This document shows, in pieces, positions 1-5,299 of a stretch of DNA of 12,124 nucleotides. The stretch comes from an uncultured Roseburia sp. (GTDB lineage: Bacteria; Bacillota; Clostridia; Lachnospirales; Lachnospiraceae). Position numbers and translations under genes: made by a program. Under the pieces are notes generated by a model, which did not search any database, had not been told where the DNA came from, and was given only the letters and a program-made list of their open reading frames with translations. Where the stretch lies: NCBI GenBank assembly GCA_934309475.1, contig CAKRDK010000039.1, positions 1 through 12,124 of the forward strand, read 5' to 3'. The stretch's first letter is position 1. Every line of letters begins with the position of its first letter.

Positions 1-178
1 AACGTCCTGTGTAGATACCAGTCATAACATTGACTGCACCCAATTCACTTTCCTGACCTTTTTCGTAACCGTCAAGTTCTGATTTGGTTTCCTCTCCATA
101 CAGTACATCATAAGAAGGATTGTATACGATTTCTGTTGTTCCGGAAATACCATACTTACTTAAATCAATTTTTGCCAT
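1..178 (-). CDS. pckA: Phosphoenolpyruvate carboxykinase (ATP), N-terminal part
   Basis: This is the first 59 codons of a gene that runs off the left edge. The translation begins [12 protein letters not shown] and contains [14 protein letters not shown], a [15 protein letters not shown] stretch and MTGIYTGR, which closely match the start of ATP-dependent PEP carboxykinases (E. coli PckA has [19 protein letters not shown] and TGIFTGRSPKDK). The enzyme interconverts oxaloacetate plus ATP with PEP plus CO2 plus ADP in the cytosol. In gut Clostridia it often runs in the carboxylating direction during fermentation, but the direction here is not visible. The ATG at 176-178 is preceded by a purine-rich AAAGAAAAGAGG about 10 nt upstream. 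The nucleotide-binding and catalytic regions lie outside the window, so integrity cannot be judged. Confidence 0.93.
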   Translation of the reverse strand, partial: MAKIDLSKYGISGTTEIVYNPSYDVLYGEETKSELDGYEKGQESELGAVNVMTGIYTGR

Positions 179-287
179 CTTACATTAACCTCTTTTCTTT
201 AATAGTAGTGAATCTGATTCTTGCATGCGAGCGTAGGTTACATTTCATCCGTATTCGTCTCCAGCTTACCAATTTCACCTAGTTATA

Positions 288-316
288 ATTATACACAACT
301 ATCGTTCATTTGACAG
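288..316 (-). promoter_or_regulatory. Putative pckA promoter
   Basis: On the minus strand a perfect TATAAT (288-293) lies 17 nt downstream of CTGTCA (311-316, 4 of 6 matches to TTGACA). The predicted start near 281 would give a leader of about 100 nt before pckA. The leader holds only a small inverted repeat, GAATC-A-GATTC, and a GCATGC palindrome. I recognise no riboswitch. The rest of the 179-411 gap is very AT-rich (poly-A/T runs at 327-360), and I see no clear GC-rich terminator for the upstream ykgJ-like gene. Confidence 0.5.
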
Positions 317-411
317 TTAAATATACAAAAAAATTTATTTTTTATAAAAATTTTTCAATTTGTTCTCTTAATCGCTTTAAAATTCTTCCTTTTCCACAAC
401 TTTTTCAAACA

Positions 412-1062
412 TCAGGCACGCAAAATCCGGTATGCCTGTTCTAATCTTTTCTGAAACTGCGGATAAAAAGGCTGTCCCGTATCATAAGGCTTCAAATAAA
501 AATCATGAAGCAGAAACATGTTTAACGTTTTCATTAGTTCTTCTTCCTGCTGCGCTGCAATGACTGCCTGCGCCTCCTTGCGAAGCCGGTACCAGGCAAG
601 CGCAAATGCTTCATACTCTGTGTGTTCCGGTATTCCAATCCACTTTCCGATTTTTACTTTCGAGCGGTTCTCCTTCTGACATTCTCCAACCTGTAAAATA
701 TAGCTGACTTTTCCCTCTTCATAAATACGTCCCAGTGGGAAAAGTCTGCAAATACCCGGGCGAAATGCATGGATACTGCACCTTCCTGCCCCATCAAGGA
801 ATACACAGGCTCCCACTGTTTTTAAATGGGGCAGAATCATCCCGTCTTCCACTCCAAGCTCTGCTTTTTCCTCTAACAGTGTCTCAAATGGGACACCTAA
901 TCCTTTCGACAGCATATATGCATCGTACGGGTCAATTTTTACGGTATCTTCCATATCCCTGCAACAGGAAGAACAGCCCTCGCAGTCATTACAGCTCACG
1001 CGTGCCATATCATTCCAGCGATATATTTTTCCATCTGAGATTTCACTCAAATCTCTCTGCAT
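412..1062 (-). CDS. YkgJ-family (UPF0153) cysteine-cluster protein
   Basis: A 216-residue cytosolic protein with no signal peptide or membrane segment. The family hallmark is a CxxCxxCxxCC cluster at Cys24, 27, 30, 33 and 34. It is followed by Cys86, Cys95 in GRCSIHAFRPGICRLFPLG with Cys105, and Cys128 in a GEC motif. Eight or nine such cysteines are typical of the YkgJ family and are thought to bind a metal, zinc or an Fe-S cluster. The biochemical role of the family is not firmly established. The C-terminal part (about 145-216) is mainly helical and charged. The ATG at 1062 has a GTGAGG ribosome binding site 7 nt upstream and lies only 17 nt after the stop of the Rpn-family gene, so the two are probably co-transcribed. 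Nothing here shows a functional link between them. Confidence 0.85.
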   Translation of the reverse strand: MQRDLSEISDGKIYRWNDMARVSCNDCEGCSSCCRDMEDTVKIDPYDAYMLSKGLGVPFETLLEEKAELGVEDGMILPHLKTVGACVFLDGAGRCSIHAFRPGICRLFPLGRIYEEGKVSYILQVGECQKENRSKVKIGKWIGIPEHTEYEAFALAWYRLRKEAQAVIAAQQEEELMKTLNMFLLHDFYLKPYDTGQPFYPQFQKRLEQAYRILRA

Positions 1063-1079
1063 TTCTATTCCTCACTTTT

Positions 1080-2036
1080 CTATTTCGTTTGTAATGCATC
1101 CACAAATTCTTCCATGGATTCCGCTCTCGCCGCAAGCTTTAGCCAGATTTTTAATCTCTGCTCTTCCCTTTGGCTCAAAATAATTTCTTCCACCTGCGGG
1201 GACACTTCCCCTAAATCCCGCAGCAAGACAAGAATATCTTCTTTCTGTGCCTCAAGCTTGCCCTCTTCTATGCCTTCTGCCTTTCCCTCTGCTCGTCCTT
1301 CTTCTCTGGAAAATTCTTTCTCCATCTCAATGAATCCCTGTTCGTCAAATTCTTCATAAATCATATTCACGACCTCCTTCCTGTGCTTTCGCAGGATATC
1401 TTCGAGGATTCCTTCCCTGATACATGCCTCGACTGCAGCATCAACCGCTGCTTCAATGGTATCATATTTCTTCTGCATCTCCCTGATTTTTGCAATCAAT
1501 GCCGCATATTCACGCAGTTTTCTACATCTTGCAAGCAGTTCCGGATTGTGTCCATAGTTAATATTCAACACAACCGCCCTGCACTGCAGCGCTGCTTTCT
1601 CCGGCTCATATTCCGGCGGGTAGGCATCGTGAAGCTGTAACACCTGATACTCCGGTTCTTCCCTTGTCCCATTGTAAAACACAACGAACTGCGGATAGGG
1701 AAGCCGAACCAGCCTGCTCCCATAGATTTTCTGCTGTTCCCCGATGATTTTCTGATACAGCTCTGCAAAATAAAACAATCCACGCAAGGGCAGATTCGGG
1801 CTAAACGTACTTTGATGTTCATACAGGTTCAGAATGTCTTTCACCACAAACGAGATGTCATTTTTCATATTCATATAAATGGCATCCTCTAGCGTGTTGA
1901 CCTCTATCTCCTCCGCATTCGTGTACTCTGTATGGTTAATCGCATTGTAAAGCTCCAGCAGGTCTTCTTTTTCCCGAAAAATCAGCTTAAATAACCTGTC
2001 CTTATGCTCTCTGTTTACGGCTCTTTTTTCCGTCAT
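1080..2036 (-). CDS. Rpn-family PD-(D/E)XK nuclease / putative transposase
   Basis: A 318-residue protein of the Rpn (recombination-promoting nuclease, YhgA-like) family. Visible features are an N-terminal HKDRLFKLIF segment (residues 11-20), Asp60 in NDISFVV, the family's Glu-x-Gln motif in YEHQST (Glu73, Gln75) and the conserved PYPQFVVFYNG (residues 114-123). Characterised Rpn proteins cut DNA and promote RecA-independent recombination. Whether this one is active is unknown. The C-terminal third carries a charged EEGRAEGKAEGIEEGKLEAQ repeat, then a short helical tail, as in many clostridial relatives. I chose the ATG at 2034-2036 rather than the one 14 codons upstream because GGAGGT lies 7 nt before it. 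Despite the 'transposase' label often given to this family, I see no terminal repeats or target duplications around the gene. Confidence 0.85.
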   Translation of the reverse strand: MTEKRAVNREHKDRLFKLIFREKEDLLELYNAINHTEYTNAEEIEVNTLEDAIYMNMKNDISFVVKDILNLYEHQSTFSPNLPLRGLFYFAELYQKIIGEQQKIYGSRLVRLPYPQFVVFYNGTREEPEYQVLQLHDAYPPEYEPEKAALQCRAVVLNINYGHNPELLARCRKLREYAALIAKIREMQKKYDTIEAAVDAAVEACIREGILEDILRKHRKEVVNMIYEEFDEQGFIEMEKEFSREEGRAEGKAEGIEEGKLEAQKEDILVLLRDLGEVSPQVEEIILSQREEQRLKIWLKLAARAESMEEFVDALQTK

Positions 2037-2049
2037 AGGCACTACCTCC

Positions 2050-2078
2050 ATTATAAATGTTCTGTTTTTTGTGGTCAA
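2050..2078 (-). promoter_or_regulatory. Start-proximal promoter of the rpn gene (P2)
   Basis: TTGACC (2073-2078) and a perfect TATAAT (2050-2055), separated by 17 nt, form a near-consensus promoter. The -10 box abuts the GGAGG ribosome binding site (2045-2049). A start 7 nt downstream would fall near 2043, leaving only about 7 nt before the ATG and excluding the ribosome binding site. Either this promoter makes near-leaderless mRNA or it is a chance match and P1 is the functional promoter. Confidence 0.45.
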
Positions 2079-2106
2079 TAAAAGACCTGCTGAAAAAATG
2101 GATTTC

Positions 2107-2121
2107 TGACCGAAATGGTCA
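2107..2121. repeat. Short inverted repeat TGACC-N5-GGTCA in the rpn leader
   Basis: TGACC and GGTCA flank GAAAT between promoters P1 and P2. The hexamer TGGTCA recurs at 2072-2077, overlapping the -35 box of P2, where GGTC and GACC again face each other across 7 nt (2073-2087). It could be an operator or a small RNA hairpin. The arms are short enough for chance. Confidence 0.3.
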
Positions 2122-2154
2122 TGAAAAATAGATTAATAGATTCATCGTGCCGTT

Positions 2155-2183
2155 ACTATAGCATATTTCACACATGCTGTCAC
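2155..2183 (-). promoter_or_regulatory. Upstream promoter of the rpn-ykgJ operon (P1)
   Basis: GTGACA (2178-2183, 5 of 6) and TATAGT (2155-2160, 5 of 6) are 17 nt apart, with a TGC extension directly before the -10 box. The predicted start near 2148 gives a leader of about 112 nt that includes the GGAGGT ribosome binding site. The -35 box begins 2 nt after the T-tract of the metQ terminator, so the operon seems transcriptionally insulated from metNIQ. Confidence 0.6.
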
Positions 2184-2184
2184 C

Positions 2185-2226
2185 TGAAAAAATCCACAAA
2201 TTTGCACACGCTAAATTTGTGGATTT
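2185..2226 (-). terminator. Intrinsic terminator of metNIQ
   Basis: A perfect 14-bp stem pairs AAATCCACAAATTT (2190-2203) with AAATTTGTGGATTT (2213-2226) around a 9-nt loop. On the minus strand it is followed by a T-run (2188-2193, partly in the stem). It starts 33 nt after the metQ stop. No T-run follows on the plus strand, so it acts on minus-strand transcription. Confidence 0.85.
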
Positions 2227-2259
2227 CTTCACATTACCTGATATTATTTTTTCATTTTC

Positions 2260-3165
2260 CTACTCGGTAAATGGGATAACTGCTCCGTCATAAGTATCGT
2301 TGATAAATTTCTGGATTTCGTCTGATTTTAATGCCTGAACCAATGCCTGGATTCCTTCGCTGTTTTCATTTCCTTCTTTTACGGCAATTACATTTACATA
2401 TGTCTTTGCTGCTTCAGAATCTGCTGTTTCATATGCGACGGCATCTTTGGAAACAGAATAACCTGCTTCTAATGCGTAGTTTCCGTTTAATACAACAAAT
2501 GCAACTTCACCTGCAACTCTTGATACTTGTGCAGCTTCTAATTCTTCAATTTCCACTCCGTACGGATTCTCTTCGATGTCATTTACAGTTGCTTCTAAAC
2601 CAACACCATCTTTTAACTTGATAACACCGTTGTCCTGTAACAGTAATAATGCTCTTGCCTCGTTTGTCGTATCGTTTGGTACTGCAATCACATCACCCTC
2701 TGCTAAATCAGCAAGGTCTGTTTTTGTTCCCGGATAAATACCGAATGGCTCGTAGTGAATACCTCCCGCATTGACAAGGTGTGTTCCTTTTTCTTCGTTA
2801 AAACTCTCTAAATATGGAATGTGCTGGAAATAGTTTGCATCAAACTCGCCGCTCTCTACCACTTCGTTTGGCTGCACATAATCGTTGAATACGGTAACCT
2901 GTAAATCCCATCCCTCATCTGCAAGAATGCTTTTTGCTGCCTCTAAAATCTCAGCATGAGGTGTTGCGGAAGCTGCCACAGTAATCGTTCCTTTTGACTC
3001 TACTGTACTGTTGTCAGCATCTCCTGCGTTTTCTGTCTCTGTCACGGAAGCATTTGCCTGATTATTTTCTGCTGTTGTATCCTCCGCATTGTTACTTCCG
3101 CATCCTGCCAATACTCCGATTGCCAATACTCCTGCCACTAAACTTGATAATACTCTCTTTTTCAT
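2260..3165 (-). CDS. metQ: Methionine ABC transporter substrate-binding lipoprotein (NlpA family)
   Basis: A 301-residue lipoprotein. The N-terminus MKKRVLSSLVAG is followed by a hydrophobic stretch and the lipobox LAGC with Cys22 as the lipidation site. A low-complexity, Asn/Glu/Thr-rich linker (about 24-58) tethers the binding domain. The mature domain starts at TITVAASATPHAEIL and contains VFNDYVQPNEVV, DANYFQHIPYLESF and HYEPFGIYPG, all typical of MetQ/NlpA proteins that capture D- or L-methionine outside the membrane and deliver it to MetI. The open frame continues about 98 codons upstream into metI. I set the start at 3163-3165 because the lipoprotein signal begins there and AGAGAGG lies 8 nt upstream. 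It is the last gene of metN-metI-metQ, 47 nt after metI, and is followed by a strong terminator. Confidence 0.95.
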   Translation of the reverse strand: MKKRVLSSLVAGVLAIGVLAGCGSNNAEDTTAENNQANASVTETENAGDADNSTVESKGTITVAASATPHAEILEAAKSILADEGWDLQVTVFNDYVQPNEVVESGEFDANYFQHIPYLESFNEEKGTHLVNAGGIHYEPFGIYPGTKTDLADLAEGDVIAVPNDTTNEARALLLLQDNGVIKLKDGVGLEATVNDIEENPYGVEIEELEAAQVSRVAGEVAFVVLNGNYALEAGYSVSKDAVAYETADSEAAKTYVNVIAVKEGNENSEGIQALVQALKSDEIQKFINDTYDGAVIPFTE

Positions 3166-3212
3166 AATTTTTTCCTCTCTCTTCTCTTCTCGATTTATTA
3201 CTTTTTTATTTA

Positions 3213-3872
3213 TTACTTTCTTTTTTCTAATTTTGCTGCTGTCTTCATTCCGATTGTCTGGAAAATCTGTACCAGAAGCACCAGTAAAACAACACACACA
3301 ATCATGATGTCTGCTTCCCAGCGGTAATATCCATAACGGATTGCGATGTCTCCTAATCCACCGCCGCCGACAACTCCTGCCATCGAAGAATAACCAAAAA
3401 TTGTACCGAATGCGATTGTCACGCCGGTTGCCAATGAAGTTCTTGCCTCCACAAGCCACACTTTACAAATGATAGCTCCGTTTCCGGCTCCCATGGAACG
3501 CGCTGCCTCTACCACTCCTTTATCCACCTCTTTCACAGAGGACTCTACCATTCGTGCAATAAAAGGAATCGCTGCTACGGTAAGCGGTACAATGGTCGCT
3601 GTCGGACCGTAGCTTTTTCCCACAATAAATCTTGTAAATGGAATCAGCACCATCAGTAAAATCAGAAATGGGACACTTCGCACAATGTTCGCAATCACGT
3701 CTAAGATTTTATACACTATGGTATTCGGTTTCAGTCCCTCCGGGTCTGTCACTGCAAGTGCGACCCCCATCGGAAGTCCAAAGACATACCCGAGAACCGT
3801 TGCCGCAACAGACATATAAAGCGTCTCGCCGATTCCACGAATCAGCATCTGAATCACCTCATTACTCCACAT
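3213..3872 (-). CDS. metI: Methionine ABC transporter permease
   Basis: A 219-residue inner membrane protein with about five hydrophobic segments, the normal size for MetI. It forms the dimeric channel of the MetNIQ importer. The ABC permease EAA loop that contacts the ATPase is clear at about 122-141 (EAARSMGAGNGAIICKVWL). Other family landmarks are RGIGETLYMS near the N-terminus, VRSVPFLILL (64-73), GTIFGYSSMAGVVGGGGLGD (156-175) and IRYGYYRW. The gene overlaps the 3' end of metN by 11 nt, and AGGAGGTGA sits just before its ATG inside metN, which suggests translational coupling. I see no frame damage. Confidence 0.95.
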   Translation of the reverse strand: MWSNEVIQMLIRGIGETLYMSVAATVLGYVFGLPMGVALAVTDPEGLKPNTIVYKILDVIANIVRSVPFLILLMVLIPFTRFIVGKSYGPTATIVPLTVAAIPFIARMVESSVKEVDKGVVEAARSMGAGNGAIICKVWLVEARTSLATGVTIAFGTIFGYSSMAGVVGGGGLGDIAIRYGYYRWEADIMIVCVVLLVLLVQIFQTIGMKTAAKLEKRK

Positions 3873-4893
3873 CTGCCGTCACCTCCTCCACTGCAAGTCC
3901 TCTTTCCTTCAGATAATTTATCATGGCTTCCTGAAGCTCCTCTTCTTCCGGAAGGCCAAGAATCATCTCTCCTTTGGCAATTCCATTGACATTTTTGGTA
4001 TCCGCTTTCAAAATATTGACCGGTGTGCCAAACTGTAACGTCATATTTCCGATAACCGGTTCAAACGATGACTGCTCTGAAAATACGATACGGATTTTCC
4101 GTGTTCCCTGAATCTTTTCCCGCTGCCATGCTTCTCTCGCAGCCGGATTCTCTTCTCCATCCCGCAAAACAAGTTCCTTTGCGGCCCGCGATTTCGGATG
4201 GTTGAAAATCTCTTCCACCGCACCCTCTTCGACAATCTCACCGGATTCCACAATCGCAACATGCTGACAGATTTCTCTTACAACCGACATCTGATGTGTT
4301 ATGATTACAATCGTAATCTGATATTCCCGGTTTATCTGTTTCAATAATTCCAGTATCGATGCTGTTGTCTGTGGATCTAATGCACTTGTCGCCTCATCAC
4401 AAAGCAGAATTTTCGGCTGACAGGCAAGCGCCCTCGCTATGGCAACTCTCTGTTTCTGTCCCCCGGAAAGCTGCGATGGATAAGCGTCTGCCTTATCTTT
4501 CAGCCCTACAATTTCTAGCAGTTCCTTTGCTTTTTCTCTCCGTTCCTTCTTCTTAACCCCCTGTACGCTAAGCGGAAATGCCACGTTATCGAGCACTGTC
4601 TTTTGCATCAGCAAATTAAAGTGCTGGAAAATCATTGCAATTTCGCTTCTCTGCTTCCGCAGCTCTTTCTCCGATAAGTTTCCTAGCGAGACACCCTCAA
4701 TTAAAACTTCTCCGGAAGTTGGCTTCTCCAAATAATTTAAACATCGTACCAGGGTACTTTTCCCGGCTCCCGACATTCCGATAATTCCGTAGATATCACC
4801 TTTTTCAATGGAAAGATTCACATGTTTTAAGGCATCTACTTTGTTATCATTCTGCCAAAATTCTTTTGACAGATTTTTTACTTCGATTTCCAT
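3862..4893 (-). CDS. metN: Methionine ABC transporter ATP-binding protein with NIL domain
   Basis: A 343-residue ATPase powering MetNIQ uptake on the cytosolic face. Motifs in order: Walker A GMSGAGKST (39-47), Q-loop Gln90 in IFQHFNLL, signature LSGGQ (142-146), Walker B ILLCDE (162-167) and switch His200 in IITHQ. The last 75 or so residues (from about 268, KIRIVFSEQ) form the NIL domain, which in E. coli MetN binds cytosolic methionine and inhibits transport. The protein thus probably has its own feedback in addition to control in the leader. I chose the ATG at 4891-4893 because the product then starts MEIEVKNLSKEF like other MetN proteins and GGGTGA lies in position upstream. The ATG four codons earlier (4903-4905) is also possible. 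The gene is first in the operon, behind a long leader. Confidence 0.94.
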   Translation of the reverse strand: MEIEVKNLSKEFWQNDNKVDALKHVNLSIEKGDIYGIIGMSGAGKSTLVRCLNYLEKPTSGEVLIEGVSLGNLSEKELRKQRSEIAMIFQHFNLLMQKTVLDNVAFPLSVQGVKKKERREKAKELLEIVGLKDKADAYPSQLSGGQKQRVAIARALACQPKILLCDEATSALDPQTTASILELLKQINREYQITIVIITHQMSVVREICQHVAIVESGEIVEEGAVEEIFNHPKSRAAKELVLRDGEENPAAREAWQREKIQGTRKIRIVFSEQSSFEPVIGNMTLQFGTPVNILKADTKNVNGIAKGEMILGLPEEEELQEAMINYLKERGLAVEEVTADVE

Positions 4894-4945
4894 TTCATCA
4901 CCCATGCTTTCCCGTATCCGCTGCGTGCCGATACGACTTTTAGAC

Positions 4946-4979
4946 AAAAAAAGAAGAACCGGTGCCTCATTTAACCGGT
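4946..4979 (-). terminator. Leader terminator (putative attenuator) upstream of metN
   Basis: On the minus strand ACCGGT (4974-4979) can pair with ACCGGT (4958-4963) across a 10-nt loop. This gives a 6-bp stem with four G-C pairs. It is followed by TCTTC and then seven Ts (4946-4952). It lies between the stop of the Met-rich ORF (4997) and metN (4893), where it could stop transcription before the operon. The stem is short, so termination may be partial. No folding energy was computed. Confidence 0.6.
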
Positions 4980-5038
4980 GCACCTGCTCTCCTGATTTAT
5001 TTCAGTGAAAAAGTCCGAAAGCAAATATCGGGCGCACC
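4977..5038 (-). promoter_or_regulatory. Possible antiterminator pairing in the metN leader
   Basis: GGTGCGCC (5031-5038, inside codons 32-35 of the leader ORF) can pair over 8 positions, one of them G-U, with GGTGCACC (4977-4984). The second segment includes the ACC that begins the terminator 5' arm, so the two structures exclude each other. GGGTGCGCCC can also fold on itself (GGG/CCC around TGCG), and GGTGC (4980-4984) can pair with GCACC (4961-4965). These are hand-found pairings, not a computed fold. Confidence 0.4.
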
Positions 5039-5134
5039 CAAACAAGACATGCCACACATCATACCGCACATCATTTCCATCTTCTCCATCCCGTACATCA
5101 TCCTGTTGTCTTTTCGTAATCCCTGTGTCCTCAT
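4997..5134 (-). CDS. Met-rich leader peptide of metNIQ (candidate attenuation ORF)
   Basis: A 45-codon ORF not resembling any protein I know. The ATG at 5132-5134 has a clear AAAGGAG (5144-5150) 9 nt upstream, and the stop is TAA at 4997-4999. The start MRTQGLRKDNR is ordinary. Residues 12-29 then contain nine Met (12, 13, 16, 19, 21, 22, 25, 26, 29), including MMCGMMCGMSC. Cys occurs at 23, 27, 31 and 38. There is no signal peptide or transmembrane segment. It lies in the metNIQ leader, after its promoter and before a terminator-like hairpin, which suggests a sensor whose ribosome stalls at Met codons when charged Met-tRNA is scarce. The Met/Cys pattern would also fit a small metal-binding peptide, but the position favours attenuation. 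A 61-codon frame overlapping it has no ribosome binding site. Confidence 0.7.
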   Translation of the reverse strand: MRTQGLRKDNRMMYGMEKMEMMCGMMCGMSCLGAPDICFRTFSLK

Positions 5135-5169
5135 ATCTGCGTTCTCCTTTCCACATAAGATTTCATTTT

Positions 5170-5207
5170 CAGCAATACCCCTTGCTGTCCTAAAGCGTTT
5201 TGCTTTA
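5170..5207 (-). promoter_or_regulatory. Two small hairpins at the 5' end of the metN leader RNA
   Basis: TAAAGC/GCTTTA (5191-5196 with 5202-5207, 5-nt loop) starts right at the predicted transcript end. CAGCAA/TTGCTG (5170-5175 with 5182-5187, 6-nt loop) follows. Both are perfect 6-bp stems. They may protect the 5' end or keep the leader ORF's ribosome binding site (5144-5150) accessible. No known riboswitch consensus is visible. Confidence 0.4.
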
Positions 5208-5214
5208 TGAATGT

Positions 5215-5244
5215 ATTATAGCAAGGATAAAAAAAAAGTGTTAA
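5215..5244 (-). promoter_or_regulatory. metNIQ promoter
   Basis: A perfect TATAAT (5215-5220), preceded by the TGC extension, lies 18 nt downstream of TTAACA (5239-5244, 5 of 6). The predicted start near 5208 gives a leader of about 315 nt before metN. The -35 box is inside the 3' arm of the lysR terminator and the spacer contains its T-tract, so promoter and terminator share sequence. Confidence 0.7.
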
Positions 5245-5291
5245 TACGTTTCCCCAATACTTAGATATAGGGAAAACCTATAACACTTTTT
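5229..5291 (-). terminator. Intrinsic terminator of the lysR gene (nested dyad)
   Basis: A perfect 11-bp outer stem, AAAAAGTGTTA at 5233-5243 with TAACACTTTTT at 5281-5291, encloses 5-nt spacers on each side and a second perfect 6-bp stem, TTTCCC (5249-5254) with GGGAAA (5270-5275), around a 15-nt loop. On the minus strand it is followed by nine Ts (5229-5237). It begins 8 nt after the lysR stop. Its exact symmetry and overlap with the metN promoter mean it could also bind a dimeric regulator. Confidence 0.8.
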
Positions 5292-5299
5292 CATAGCTT

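Noticed and set aside
311..340. Plus-strand promoter starting at TTGACA (310-315)
   Set aside because: No -10 box occurs at 16-18 nt spacing (ATTTAT or TTTATT only), and it would only read antisense to the YkgJ gene.
1080..2036. Mobile element carrying the rpn gene
   Set aside because: There are no terminal inverted repeats, target duplications or composition break; Rpn genes are usually not on their own transposon.
2331..2621. Plus-strand ORF of 96 codons, rich in Leu and Gln
   Set aside because: It lies wholly antisense to metQ and is a compositional shadow of that gene; it has no promoter or ribosome binding site.
3166..3459. N-terminal extension of metQ by about 98 codons
   Set aside because: The extension overlaps metI, and the lipoprotein signal and ribosome binding site place the start at 3165.
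4971..5156. 61-codon ORF overlapping the leader, in another frame
   Set aside because: It has no ribosome binding site, and its Asp/Arg-rich content is explained by the GATG runs of the Met-rich frame.
4894..5208. SAM-I (S-box) riboswitch or Met T-box in the metN leader
   Set aside because: Neither the S-box core nor the T-box AGGGTGGNACCGCG-type sequence is visible; GGGTGCGCC and GGTGCACCGG only superficially resemble parts of them.
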